Shown in pieces: positions 43,437-55,289 of a stretch of DNA of 64,000 nucleotides. A model generated the notes under the pieces. The model was not told the origin of the DNA. It saw only the letters and a program-made list of their open reading frames with translations, and searched no databases. Location: the NCBI GenBank assembly GCA_947579605.1, contig OX388306.1:3782001-3846000 (forward strand), written 5' to 3'. Each line of letters opens with the position of its first letter. Position 1 is the stretch's first letter. The position numbers were made by a program, and so were the translations under genes. Source of the DNA: Athripsodes cinereus. Its lineage: Eukaryota; Arthropoda; Insecta; Trichoptera; Leptoceridae.

Positions 43437-45014
43437 AATATGGAATTCCTAATAGTTAATCCTTTCTTCTTGGTACTGTTATATATATATATAAAGTCAT
43501 AAAAATAATAAGATTAATAATTCATGAATAAAATATAATATTTTATGTTATAATGGGTAATGTAAGCGAAATTATTAGAATTTCACCCCAGGCGCCGAAA
43601 ACCCAAGATTTGGTCGATTCAACAAAGGATATAAAAACCATCATAGCCCTTAAGGGAGTATTGAAAATAAAAAGAAGATTCTGTAATAATAATAATAATA
43701 AAATATCTTAGCATTATCCGGTGTTTTTTTATAATATTTTAACGTTTTGAATAATGTCATACTTTATATTATTATTATGATGATCATGTCTTTTCATTTT
43801 CAGAATCCTTTACCATGTTAATAAAATTATATTTTACCTTAAATTAATTTTGAATATTAGATATAGGTACAATGAATTTATGTTATTTTTTTGACATATT
43901 GTTAAGATAAGCTAGCAGGGAGGCCACTAAGGTAGTATGGGCATATAAAACGGAGACTACTAGAACAAACCGTTAACAAAGTCATGTTATTGAATCTCCT
44001 TCGACATCCTGGTTCAAGGTGGAAACAAAACAAAATGTGGATGATAGAATGCAACAGGATCTTTCGGAAAAATGGTCTGCAGGAAGATTACAAACGAAAC
44101 AGAATAAAAAAACCTTAATGCGAGAAGAGCCTAATCCAGCAGCTTTCAGAGGCAATAAGTTTGGAACAGTACCAGGAAAAATAAGAAAAAGAAGAATCTT
44201 GAAAACTTTCATTCTTTGCCGTAGAGCTAAATAAATACAGGTACAGACTAAAATGGCCACTTCATATGAATCATGATAGAAATTGTAAAACGATTTTACG
44301 GTAACATTTCACCAAATATGAATTGAAGAGGAATTGCTCAATGTGGCCATTTTAGGCCCCCAGCAGGTCTTCTAATTAACCATCGAAAATAGCTCATCAA
44401 ATGAAAAAAATAAAAAAAAATAAAAACGCCACTATTTTATTTATAAATTATTTTAGAGTTCTTTCGGTTTCAATCCTTTTCATTACGTTTTTCGTTAAAA
44501 ATTATGTTTTACTAGGCTTTCATAAAACGTCTTTTTTTATAATATGCCTTATATTGCCAGAAAGTTTTTGAGTTTCTTTTTTGCAAAATTTTGACTACAA
44601 CCTATATTCTAGTCAGGACACACTCATTCGGTCAACTCTTTAATCCTTTTTATATTATATTATTAATCTCAAAGTTCTCTTAAATACCTATAACACACAA
44701 AACAATGGTTTTTCAATGTTATATGAGGAATAAAACTTTGACACATAAATTACAATTCATGGCCATTACTACTTTGTTTCAAGGTTTTCTGAACTTTTAT
44801 TTAAGTAGTTTAAGTGTCTCAAGATGAATAATTATCCACCCGAATTAGAAATGGGGAGATATCTCATTCATATTTTAGTATTTTTATGTTTGTCAATATA
44901 TTCCCTATGGATACATTTACCAAACAAATTAATATCTACCTAAATAATTACGTTCCGTGGAAACTTAAATCCTATGGACGTGCTTCAGGAAAAAAACAGA
45001 AAATGGTAATGTAA
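43437..45014. other. Unassigned sequence
   Basis: An open frame at 44019-44234 (basic, glutamine-rich) shows no known domain. The block 44240-44400 looks transposon-like but has no identified ends. Confidence 0.35.
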
Positions 45015-45017
45015 AAT

Positions 45018-45140
45018 CGATTCCAGGTGCCGGCAAACTCCCCTTTCACGGCACAAGCTTTAAGCTTAGTGTGAAAGGTGTATAAAGTTGTATTTGGGTT
45101 TATAACAAAACCCAGACACATATTACTTAAAAAAAAAACT
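45018..45140 (+). mobile_element. tRNA-derived SINE, 5'-truncated
   Basis: Begins inside the B box (CGATTCCAGGTGCCGGC) and continues TCACGGCACAAGC, GTGAAAGGTGTATAAAGTTG to an A run, matching 18820-18925. Confidence 0.75.
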
Positions 45141-46204
45141 AGGAAAGTCAATTTCCTTTTTTCAATTCTTTTTTTATTGATTAATTTTTTAACAGCCCCT
45201 CTGGGCTAATTTTTAAACATAAGCGTTTAAATTAGCATCCAGTTGTGTTTATTTTAGAAAGAGTGGATTTTTGCACTTCCTTCCTTTTTTTCTTAGTTCC
45301 GTTCCCAATCAGCGTACCTAAATTGGTACAAATATTAAAAAAAATATATTTTGGAAAGCTTTTTGTGTGGCAAAGGTAGCTAAACTTGGCTACTACTTTT
45401 TTTATTATTTATTGATAAAAAAAAACAAAACAGACAACAAATATATACATGGTTCACAAAAATAAAAATAAGTCGTTCATAACTCAGCTGTCATCCGCAA
45501 ACATATGTCACAGTTAAGTCAATAATTTAAGTATCGCACTTTCCGCTCATTCATTTGCATATTGCACAAGCAGCCATCGCTAACACACAAAAACATAGTT
45601 TGAAACATATCTATTATAAATACAAATAAAAAAAGAAAGAAAAGAAGAAAAAAACATGAAAAATCCTGAACTGTTTGAAAAAGATGAAATATTGAAAAAA
45701 GAGTAATGGTAAGAAAGTTTTAAAGATTATTTCAACCGAGTAATAATAATATATTCGCACAAAAAAAATACACGAAGCACTCTAATAGATTCCCTTGATG
45801 TTCCGTGTTTTTCTCAAGCAATGTGAGAGTAGTAGATATGTTGTTAAATTTACATTATCGGCACCTCTACAATCTGGTCACGTTCAACTGACGAGACAAT
45901 TACATTTAAGAATGGGAAAGAAAAAAAATAAACAAAAATAATTCGCAGTTTTTCTTCTCAGTAGAACACATCAGACGAAAAATAGTTGAGTGCTCTTAGT
46001 GAAAAATGGACCACTATACTAAACAGTATTATAAATATGCAAATGTTTGAAAAACTATTGCGTTCTTTTAGAGTTTATGATAATGTGTACATCGTTTGCG
46101 TTTTTATAGTGATTTAAAGGAGTAATAAAAAATGAATTTTTGAAATCGTCTTTTAAAAATATTACTTTCGTGGGTTGTAACAGTCTCGAACTAAGAAATA
46201 AAGT
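45141..46204. other. Unassigned AT-rich sequence
   Basis: No feature recognised. Confidence 0.45.
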
Positions 46205-46764
46205 ATAAAATAATTACTATACTATACCTAGGGGATTCGATCCCGACCCTTTTTTCTAATCCCGGGATTTCGGGATTATCTACGGTTGATCCCGGGATCC
46301 CGGGACTAGTCCCGGGATTGTATTGGTAATGTAAAGTGGGAACAAAAAGTCAGTAGGCCATGTCAAAATCACTTTTTTTATTTATCTGGCAATGAATTTA
46401 AGTTTTGAATCTGCAAAAAGTCGGTTAAACAAAATTATACTTCAAACTTATTCTTAAATAAACAAACAAGGCACTTCTGTTTATGATTTATAAAACTAAC
46501 AATTTAACTTTTTTTTATATTTTTAAATTGAATTCTTGTTTTTGAATTTCTTTCATAGTTTTAACCCAGAACAGTTTTTGTTTAGTTGGGCAATATATTC
46601 TATAATGTTGTTATTTATGTTTGTTTGTATGTACTATTTTGGAATATTTAAAAAAAAAATCAACTAAGACTTATTTAGTTTAACCCATACCAAAAAAATA
46701 CATACTACACAGATCAATGTTTAAACTCGTATTCTTAAATCAAATTGACCAGAGACTTTATGAA

Positions 46765-46965
46765 TTATTTATACGAATTATGTCGATTAGTGATTTTTTT
46801 GATGCTATTTTTTAAAATATCAAATCTCTCGAGCATTGTTAAAAGACTATTCCAACGCGATTTGCAGTTAAATAATAAATTAAGCTCTCTTCCATGTTCC
46901 TTTTGAATATAGTTTTGAAGCATAGTATCATTCTTCAAAGATGCTCTTTTGAAAATAAGAACCAC
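46765..46965 (-). pseudogene. hAT transposase fragment, RW core region
   Basis: A 66-residue frame has CKSRWNSLLTMLERFDILK, the conserved hAT segment around the catalytic-domain tryptophan. A second piece (about 47830-48060, minus) includes KHLVCFAHGIHFAVCDLLY, the usual cysteine/histidine block ahead of it. Stops and insertions separate them, so no transposase can be made. Confidence 0.75.
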
Positions 46966-47380
46966 TTCGAACTTTCTTTACGACTTCATTAATATTGAAT
47001 CACAATAACTTGGACAATTTATTGAGCGCCGTTTTGTGGTACAAACCACCGCAAGGGCGCATTTTCAATTTTTTGTTTATTTATTTATTGTTATTTATCA
47101 AATTTTAGCATGTTTTATAAATTTAATTTAACTATAAAAAAATTTAATGCATTTCTAACTGTCACAAATTTGAAATATGAAGCAGGTTTGTGAATTCCAA
47201 TTATAGGCATTATTATTTGTCACAAATTTTATCCACTTAATCATTTGTTTTTAAATTTGTAATTATTAATAAGTTTGAAAGTAATTTAACACTTAAAAAA
47301 CAATTATCTTTATAAAACTATTAAAAACACTTTATAAATTTTTTGTAATTTTGAATCATTATAAGATAATATTTTAATAA

Positions 47381-47479
47381 TTTCATTAATTGTATCGGCA
47401 TTTACTTTGTAACACTTCATTTTAAATTATCAAATAAAATAAAATAAATATTTATTTTATTTTATTTGATAATTTAATA
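47381..47479 (-). mobile_element. Minimal palindrome of the hammerhead family (J), no ribozyme
   Basis: Carries the same tail as insertion B (TGTATCGGCATTTACTTTGT) and the same outer arm (AAATTATCAAATAAAATAAA), closed directly into a hairpin. The hammerhead-bearing centre is deleted. It lies inside the hAT relic. Confidence 0.75.
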
Positions 47480-47489
47480 TTTAAATTTT

Positions 47490-47690
47490 TAAAAATGAGA
47501 CGTCAGAGGTTTCAGGCAGCTACTACGGGCGCCATCCACCGACTCAATTGAACCGATCAATTGAAACATCAATAATATTGAAGTGTATACATTTTTTGAT
47601 GTTTGAAGACTGTATAATGTTGTAAACTTGTCAAGTATTGTAAAAGGCAAATGCCGTTTATTGTCCAAAATAAATAAATAAATAAATATT
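47490..47690 (+). mobile_element. LINE 3' end with (AAAT)n tail
   Basis: A short plus frame RRQRFQAATTGAIHRLN ends at a stop, then a 3' UTR with GGCAAATGCCGTTTATTGTC and AAATAAATAAATAAATA. An even shorter copy of the same end is at about 47775-47820. Confidence 0.6.
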
Positions 47691-48539
47691 CCGGTCATTG
47701 GTCAAACTCACCATTACCGATTTTAATTACTAACCCTGAGTCCAGTTCTTCATTATCACCATCCAAATCATCAATAAAAGGCGAGAGCCGTTTATGTATT
47801 AAATAAATAAATAAATAAAATATCATCACTGATAGGATCATTTGCAGGTATTTTTCTATACAATAAATCACAAACGGCGAAGTGAATACCGTGTGCAAAA
47901 CAAACTAGGTGCTTTGCATTAACAAGTTTTCCAACTGTAATTTGGACCATCAGTAACCTATTGCCACAATATTGTATCTAGTGAGATATCGAACTCAGAA
48001 TAGAGCTCTTTTAAGATACTAACACAAGGTTCGGCTGTCAGTGATTCATTGATGCGAATGATCCCAAATTCTTGACTTATTGTATAATTGTATTAATCCC
48101 GAAAATCCCGGGATTTCTTAAATTTAATCCTGAAAATTTCGGGACTAAAATACGGCCGGGATCGAATCCCCTAACTATACCATCACGGCATATCCCACAA
48201 GTGGGGTAGCCAGCAGACCAGCTGCATATAAAAGATGCAAGCTGTCTTCTCCGTGCCAATATAAAATCAAGACATTCAGGATGGGTGGCAAACCTCATCG
48301 CCGAATTTAAGATGTAAAATGTCTTATTTTTTCGAACACCTGCCTTTTGCAGGACACTCGAAAACTTATGGAGAAGAGTGGGAAACCAATTCTTAACCGG
48401 GTGCTCCACGGGATAAAATAATTAGTTCTGAAAAATTGTACCTATTGTAACAAATTTATACAAATAACAAACCAAAAAAAATATATTTTGAAAATAAGTA
48501 AGATAATAATAATATGTTTGTCTTATATTATAAGACAAC

Positions 48540-48690
48540 TAACATCACAATTCAGCGATGTTTTGTACCATCCATCCTAAATGTCTAATTTTTCATTAGA
48601 ATGGAAATGACAATCAGCATGTTTGTTACTTGTTGTAGGTCCTCTGAATTATGGGATATGCCGTGATGGTATATTAATAATATGGTAAAT
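48540..48690 (+). mobile_element. TAG-SINE, diverged and 5'-truncated
   Basis: TTCAGCGATG, CCATCCATCCTAAATGTC, GGAAATGACAATCAGCATGT and ATATGCCGTGATGGTATA follow the SINE order. Confidence 0.7.
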
Positions 48691-50411
48691 GTGTTTTGCG
48701 AATGGATTTTAGCTGTGAGGACATTAAAACATACATCATCATTCGTTCCAGTTCATTGGGTTTAGTTCTTCTTCCAGACTACCCAGTTAGTTTTTACATT
48801 TATTTATCTTATATTTGCGACGTTAGTTTTAATGCTCATATGAAAACAGCAACAAATTTAACTCTTAAGAGAGAAAAATATATCATAAATTCACATCAAT
48901 TTTTAATCATAGTAACTTTATCCGAGTTCTTCCGGCAAAAAGATAGATATAAGTATTTAAATTTCAATAAACATAATTGCCGCTTGAAGGATCATTGAAT
49001 ACATCCGGATGTTCCACGGTAAATGGTTAGTCAATACTTACAATAAAACAAAATAAAACCCAAACCAATGTTTTTCGTACAGAACGCTTTTTGCGTTATC
49101 AACATTTTGCCGTGCAATGTATAATGATTATTGATAAGAAAATCATAGGTATGAATAAGAAAAGAAAAGAAAATATACTTTCTTATCGATGAATTTCCCT
49201 ACTTTTCAGTCATTTCTTCAAAATATTCATGAAATAATAAAAGTTCTTAAAGTGAGAAGACATTTTATAAAAAAAAAAACATAGGATAAAATGTATAAGT
49301 ACTATATATTTAAGCAAAAAAATTATGGTTAAAGGAACTGCGTCATAACAAAATCGACGCCTGTATTGTCTAACAATACAGGCGTCGATAAAAATATCGT
49401 GAGGAATACGGCGTAGTCCTTCGCCTGGCGCCGCGAAGCTTCACGACAACGTCACATCTGATGAACCGTTCACGTGGAAAAGCTGTGTGGTTAAATTGAT
49501 GGAAAATGGGTTGCACATAAGCAATAAAATTAAAAGCGACATTGAGGGGGAATAATGAACGTACTTTAGAAATTATTTTAAAACAATTGGTTTTGTATAT
49601 CACATGCTGATATAAAATACGCAAATTTAATACAATAAAAAATATATTTTATTTTGAAAACTATTGAGAAAACTCACCTCCTGATTCAGATGATCAGATG
49701 TTACCGAAAAAAAAATGTAACATCTTTTTTGAAAAAAATTGAATTGCATTTGAAATTTTAATTTTACTGTGCGTGCAATTGTTATTTAAATTTCCTTTTT
49801 CACGTATTTTAGAAATAAGTGGATGTATGTTACATAAGCTTCGCAGCTACAGGCAATTATGGGTGCACATTATAATATGTCAGATACAAAAACACGGTGG
49901 GTTTTGTTATAATTTGAATTTTGAATTTTAACATGTTCATTTTTTTATTTTATTCTTTTGTATTTGTCTCATTCTAAAAATTGTTTGAATTTGCAAGTTT
50001 ATTACGAATTTTAACATGTTACAATATTGTTTTTTTTTAGTATATTTTTTTATTTTGTATTTGTCTCATGCTAAAAATTGTTTGAATTTGCAAGTTTATA
50101 ACGAATTTTAACATGTTATAATATTGTTTTTTTTAGTGTATTTTTTTATTTTGTATTTCGTTTCATGCTTAAAATTGTTTGAATTTACCTGTCTGGCATT
50201 TGTTGTTGCATTCATTATTTGTAATATATATTGGTTTTAATAGGGGACTTTACTGGTCCACTTATGGCTTTATACAATTCTGTTTTTTTATATACAATAC
50301 ATCTATGTATATACAATATACAATAATATAAAATACAATTATCTGTAAATGACTGTTTGTATCCCTGTAAAAATGTTACACATAAATAAATAATTGAATT
50401 AAATTGAATAA
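48691..50411. other. Unassigned sequence with a strong hairpin and a local duplication
   Basis: CGACGCCTGTATTG and its complement form a 14-bp hairpin at about 49357-49390. At 49950-50185 the block TTTGAATTTGCAAGTTTATA with ATTTTAACATGTTA and TTTTTTATTTTGTATTTGTC is repeated about three times. The frame at 49370-49624 has no recognised domain. Confidence 0.45.
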
Positions 50412-50826
50412 TCTAATATATATATACTGAAGACACACCTTTTTGCTGGGAGTTTCGGGTGATGGATACGATATACAGCGCCCTTGAGGTCATGTTATGA
50501 GTAAACGGCGCTTTACAAATTGTCCATATATATAGGTATAAAATTCTCGTGTCACAGTGTTTGTTATTATACCTACTCTTCCTAAACGGCTGATTTTGAT
50601 GAAACTTTGTGTGCTTATCGGGTAGATCTGAGAATCGGCCAACATCTATTTTTCATACCTCTAAAAGTTAAGGGTGGTCCACCCCGATTTTTTTATATTT
50701 TTTTTTATTGTGAGGTTTTAAAAAATACGTACAGCCCTAAATTTTCACCCTTTTACCATCAATCCCTATTTTTAAATAGTGATATTAATATAAATATGGC
50801 AAAACAGCGTTTGCCCAGTCAGCTAG
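50412..50826 (+). mobile_element. Non-autonomous Helitron
   Basis: Starts with TC (TCTAATATATATA) after A and ends CTAG before T, the Helitron rule for insertion between A and T. The body contains AAAATTCTCGTGTCACAGTG and ACGGCTGATTTTGATGAAAC, sequences I recognise from insect Helitrons. A CR1-like LINE end is inserted at 50432-50525. Confidence 0.78.
50432..50525 (+). mobile_element. CR1-like LINE 3' end nested in the Helitron
   Basis: CTGAAGACACACCTTTTTGC encodes the last residues LKTHLFAGSFG, then a stop and the UTR, ending AATTGTCCA. TATATATA flanks both sides, consistent with a duplication in AT repeats. Same family as 8202-8395. Confidence 0.75.
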
Positions 50827-51540
50827 TTATGTTATATATTCGTATTTTGTTACAATGTTTTGTTCTTAAATTTTATGTTTCGAATTTTAAAACCGATACG
50901 AAATTCGAAGTTACAAACATTTTACAATGCCAAACTATATCTCTACATACTATCATGAGGGAGTTTTACTTTGTTCAGTACCCATAATATTCTAGTCTTA
51001 AATTTATAGTTCTAATGTAAACTTCGGATGGAAAATATAAAAGCATCTAAACACAACATCAATATCTTGCACAGTAAATTTGAAACAACCAATAATAAAA
51101 TTCAAACCCACCGCATAAACGACCATAAAAGAAAACATTTTCTGTTCATCTTAGCAAATATTTTACTTTGAAATATATGTAACTATGTACAAACAATATT
51201 CTTTTAAAACAAAGAAAGCCTTGAGGATAAACAAGATAATAATAATAAAAGAAAAAAAAATCGAAAACGTGTAAAAACAAAAGAAGAAAAACACTCTTTC
51301 ATATGCCATACAATAATGCTCGCGGTGTTTTTTTTTGAGAAAAGCACATTTAAAAATTAATAAAATACCTAGGTTTTTATAACGCTTATAACTTTTTTCA
51401 AATTTCATTGGACTTTCTTAATTGCTTGTTCAACTTTAGATATTTGAATTGTTTTTAAAAGCTTGTTTAGTAAACAAATCGTAAAACTATGTATGTTCAT
51501 TCTCAAAACTTAAATTTAAAAATTATAAAGTTCCCAAAAG
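50827..51540. other. Unassigned AT-rich sequence
   Basis: No feature recognised. Confidence 0.45.
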
Positions 51541-51985
51541 TCTTTTGAGAAAGCTTTACGATTCGTGCATCCTGCCAGTGACTACATAAATGAGTTTGAG
51601 ATTATGACGCTTACAATAATTGTGAACAAACAAAAACTGAGGTGTGCAAAGCGTGCCATGGAGAGACAAATGCTGGGTATAAATTTGAGAGACAAAATAT
51701 GAAATGAAACCATCCGACAAAAGACAAAAGTCGTCGACGTTGTTAATAAAGTCTCCGAGCTGAAATGGCAATGAGCTGGTCGTGATTGAGGTAAGACGAA
51801 AAGATGGCAAGTGGACTCCCAGAATTCTTGAATGGATGCCGTGGGAGGACAAAAGAAGTGTATGAAGACCCTAAAAAAGATGGGTTGATGATATTGTCCA
51901 GATGATGGAAAAACAGTGGTATCGTGTTGTTCGAGATAGGAAAATGTGGAAAAGTTTTGAAGAGACCTATATCCAGCAGTGAAGA
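51541..51985 (+). pseudogene. RTE-like LINE C-terminal relic
   Basis: Broken plus frames retain a FEKLYDSCILPVTT block, WTPRILEWMPWEDKRSV, RWVDDIVQMMEKQWYRVVRD and KMWKSFEETYIQQ before a stop. Same family as 4383-4540 and 57735-57890. Confidence 0.75.
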
Positions 51986-52434
51986 AAATAAGGCTATCCG
52001 TAAGTAAGTGATAACTTAGATTGATGCAAATGAGCTACGACATTTTTGACAATGAAAGAAAACAAAAGTAATAAAAAAATATACATTGCTTAAAAAAACA
52101 GTTTGCGTTAGCGTGACCATCCAATGATTGTGTAATGACTGTACGTGGTGTATATTCGTGTAAAATGTATAGAAAATTGACACCTGTATTTAGTTCTTTC
52201 TTTCTAGTGCTTCCGCTCTCATCATAAGGTTAAAATAAAAATATACCTAATTGACGTTACCTTAATGATGAGAGCCGATGCTCTAAAAAGCTGGTTCACG
52301 ATTCATAAAGTCATTATGCAAATGAATTAAATTAAAGAAATACATTTCTTTCTTTCCATGTCGATAAAAGTTAAAACTTGTAATATTTTGCTGTTTATAC
52401 TGGGAAAAATCATTATTAATTATTTTTAAATTAA
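51986..52434. other. Unassigned AT-rich sequence
   Basis: Nothing recognised. A pair of opposed AGCATCGGCTCTCATC-like and TCCGCTCTCATCATAAGG strings near 52210-52280 forms a weak palindrome, possibly a decayed family member. Confidence 0.4.
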
Positions 52435-52612
52435 TCAATTACAAAAAACACTGTTTCATTTTCACTATAATTTTTTATTGTGTCAGACGTTTTCGTCTAC
52501 ATTAATAGACATTTCCAAGATGTGCTTTTGAAAATGTCTATAAGTGTTGACGAAAACGTTCGAGGCAATAAAAAATTACATATATTGAAAATGAAGCAGT
52601 GTTTTTTGTAAT
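52435..52612. mobile_element. Palindromic hammerhead-family insertion K
   Basis: Outer arms ATTACAAAAAACACTGTTTC and its complement enclose two hammerhead-like motifs. Plus arm: TTGAAAAT, a GTC/GAC hairpin, GAAA and palindromic AACGTT then C. Minus arm: TTGGAAAT, a GTCTA/TAGAC hairpin, then GAAAACGTC. The ends and target duplication are not resolved. Confidence 0.7.
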
Positions 52613-53359
52613 AAGTAAATGTAAAAATTATAAGTAAACACATTCAGGGTGATAATTTTATTTCTTCATTGCTGAATTAAAGATATGATTAGTTGGGTTA
52701 GTTGAATGAAATCGCGCATCCGCGATAAACTTTGAATATTGATTGTATGGCGATTATATGAAATTGCTTGTTTTTGATGTCCATTTAAGAATAAATAAAT
52801 AAATAAAAAAGATATAAAATATCCTCAAACGTCCCATATTATTCAACTAAACTATACCTCCATCTCAATAGTGACCTTTCAAAACTTTGGGTGTGATTTA
52901 TCTGCATCCATAGCAGAAAATTCTTCTGTTGCTTCTCAAATATCTTTTCAATCCATTATTTTAAGGTAAGTTTTATTAACACGTGCTTAATATTTAATTC
53001 ATACACATTTATCCACAATGATAAAAAATACGTGCTGACATATAATAAAAACAACTTTAGTAATAAAAATTCGTAATCCGGAAATTAAAATAACATCAGC
53101 TGTTGACGACACGGATGGTTTGTGGCCTGTACATGACAGTCGTACAATATTAAAAAATATAAATTTTGCTAAGTACTGGGTATTAAGTATTCACAGACGG
53201 TCGCAGGTTGGCCAGCTGCGACGAAAAAAAACAACATTATAAATTTTGTTACCTACCGAAAAAAATAAGTTTTTTTTTCTGCGTGTACGATATTTATTCT
53301 CTACGGTACATTGAATACAAACAGTTTCGTCGAACAAAACATTCAAATAAAATACAATC
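52613..53359. other. Unassigned AT-rich sequence
   Basis: The right end (from about 53290) belongs to a dispersed repeat shared with 12305-12450. Confidence 0.4.
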
Positions 53360-53371
53360 AATATTTAGATG

Positions 53372-53424
53372 CCTGCTGGCTACCTCATTTATGGGATATG
53401 CCGTGATGGTATAGTAGTAGTAGT
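53372..53424 (+). mobile_element. 53-bp TAG-SINE insertion, extreme 5' truncation
   Basis: Only GGCTACCTCATTTATGGGAT through GCCGTGATGGTATAG and (TAG)n is present, yet it is flanked by a perfect 12-bp duplication AATATTTAGATG (53360-53371, 53425-53436). Confidence 0.92.
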
Positions 53425-53506
53425 AATATTTAGATGGCGAGTTTATCGCAAAAACACGATCTCTTCCAACTTACCCATAAATACAAATTTTTAAATTATA
53501 TTATTT

Positions 53507-53510
<4 letters not shown>

Positions 53511-53544
<34 letters not shown>
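53511..53544. repeat. (TA)n microsatellite
   Basis: About 17 TA units. Confidence 0.95.
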
Positions 53545-53547
<3 letters not shown>

Positions 53548-54009
53548 AGCAGTGTTTATATTGAATATGAATAAACTCTTTAACGCACGTGTGTATGTTG
53601 GTACACTGAATGCAAGAAAATTAGCATTAAAACACATTAAAATTTAAAACAATGTGTAAACACAGGACAAGTTTATCATAAAAACATGATTTCTGTGAAA
53701 TAATAAAGGTACCTACTACCTAATGCTCTAAGAATAACAAATAAAAATATGAGATAAGAAATTAAATTTTAAGTTTTTAATAATCTTTAATTTCTTAAGA
53801 GCTTTTTTTACATAATTGTATTGACAAAACGTTGTTTTTATGAAAGTATTTAATAATTTTACTTGATATTACCTGAAATTTGATAACAAATTTATCTCTT
53901 TTGTTAATATTACTAGTTTTGATTAAGCTCAGATTCGCTAAGTAAATAATTTCTCATATTGACAATTCATTAGATTAGAAATTTAATTCAAATATTTCGT
54001 TTTTTTTAA
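53545..54009. other. Unassigned AT-rich sequence
   Basis: No feature recognised. Confidence 0.45.
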
Positions 54010-54235
54010 AGAGTATTCTACATTGCACTGTTGTTTAATGATTTATATAAATCGCGATCGATTTAAGCAAACCGTTACCATTGACGAGCGAAACAATAGG
54101 TACCTACTTTGCTGAAATTGATCGCGATTTACATACAATCAAGTAACAGAAGTGCTTTCTAGTATATTCTTTTAAAAATATTCGAAATGTCTCTAAGCTA
54201 TTGCATATCCTTCAAAAATAGATGATATTATCAAT
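54010..54235 (+). mobile_element. Palindromic hammerhead-family insertion F, old copy
   Basis: The arms carry AAATCGCGATCGATTT and ACCATTGACGAGCG, matching insertion D. On the minus strand one arm reads CTCGTCAATGG, a degenerate helix II, TAAA instead of GAAA, and palindromic ATCGAT, then C. The tail begins ATGTCTCTAAGCTATTGCAT at 54187. Ends are approximate. Confidence 0.7.
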
Positions 54236-54799
54236 TCAAATAATGAAATAATACGTGAATAATTGAAGGATGGATGAGAGATGGTCAGACGGTCACTAGA
54301 TTCAGAGGCAAATTAAAAAGAGACTTGAGACGGTCTAGAGACTGTAAAACGGCGACATAAATAAAATAAAATCATTCAAAATCATCATCATTATTATCAT
54401 CACAAAACCGTATAAGTACTTTTTTCAAATAATATAGCGACCCGATGCTGACTTACAAAGACAGTTTGAAAATAATTGCACACTTCCTCTAGCCTTTATT
54501 TTATATTCAAGGTTGGACTGAAGCCTCCCGTTTAGATGTCTACATTGATCTATCAGTCGCCATCAATCTCAAGTAACTACTCGCCACTTTCTTGATATCG
54601 TCGGATCATCATTTTTGGGCCTTTCCCACTTCTCTCGAATATCATAGTACTATATTTTATATTATTTTATTATCAAATAACACACTCAATAGACGAGAAT
54701 TTGGAAAAAGGCTCTTAGATTTATTCTTTTTTGCCTTAAAAGGTACCTATCCATAGATAATCTACTAAACATAATAAATAAATAAATAAATAAACATCA
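54236..54799. other. Unassigned sequence
   Basis: A block at 54285-54360 (TCACTAGATTCAGAGGCAAA) may be a LINE remnant. Otherwise nothing firm. Confidence 0.35.
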
Positions 54800-54802
54800 A
54801 TA

Positions 54803-54970
54803 AGAGGTGGGCGGTAGCGTGGTCTTAAACTCAAAAAAAAATCGAGAGAACTGGGTTCGATTTCTCCGGCTGCCAACTTAACCCATATTCACGATACAAG
54901 CATTTCACTCAATATGAGATGTTAGGGGTTAATTTGGATTTATTCCCAACTCAAATTCATCTTAAAAATA
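54803..54970 (+). mobile_element. tRNA-derived SINE, diverged
   Basis: The head GTGGGCGGTAGCGTGGTC and B-box-like GGTTCGATTTC are followed by CACGATACAAGC and TTAATTTGGATTTATTCCC, parallel to 18773-18925. Confidence 0.65.
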
Positions 54971-55289
54971 TGTATAAATAAACAGACGGCTTAAAATACT
55001 TATTTGGTAATTACAAAGTTTATCAAAATGCTTTTAGCTTATTACAATATTTTCGATGTAAAATAATATTTGCCTAATTGAATTTAAACCGGGAAAATGT
55101 GTAGCTACCTACCTATTATACACATCTTCCTTATACAAAAGTATATAAAGTTATAATGGTGAAAGCGCAGAGGATAATAAGGCTTTTCATGAAAGCTAGA
55201 TAGGTATTCCAAATAAACAAAACATAGGCTGAGAGAAAAAGATTTTACCTGTGTCTTGTTAATAAAAACAATTACAAGTCCAACCAGAT
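54971..55289. other. Unassigned AT-rich sequence
   Basis: Nothing recognised. Confidence 0.4.

Larger units (their letters stand above)
46229..48173 (-). mobile_element. hAT transposon relic with decayed transposase
   Basis: Inverted ends TAGGGGATTCGATCCCG and CGGGATCGAATCCCCTA lie between exact 8-bp duplications ACTATACC (46221-46228, 48174-48181). Subterminal regions repeat TCCCGGGATT many times, the pattern hAT transposases bind. Transposase fragments are on the minus strand. Two further insertions sit inside (47381-47479 and about 47490-47690). Confidence 0.92.
46217..48412 (-). mobile_element. TAG-SINE split by a hAT element
   Basis: The SINE consists of 46217-46228 (tail) and 48182-48412 (body to 5' end GTGCTCCACGGG). 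It is flanked by the 12-bp duplication ATAAAATAATTA (46205-46216 and 48413-48424). Confidence 0.92.

Noticed and set aside
44019..44260. Overlapping open frames of 71 and 92 codons
   Set aside because: No domain or splice evidence and low-complexity composition; coding status not supportable.
49453..49490. CTGATGA followed by GGAAAAG with CACAT/GTGTG flanks, resembling a hammerhead
   Set aside because: Helix II does not form a clean stem next to GAAA and helix III ends in G instead of T. There are no inverted arms or family tail. Treated as chance or too decayed to call.
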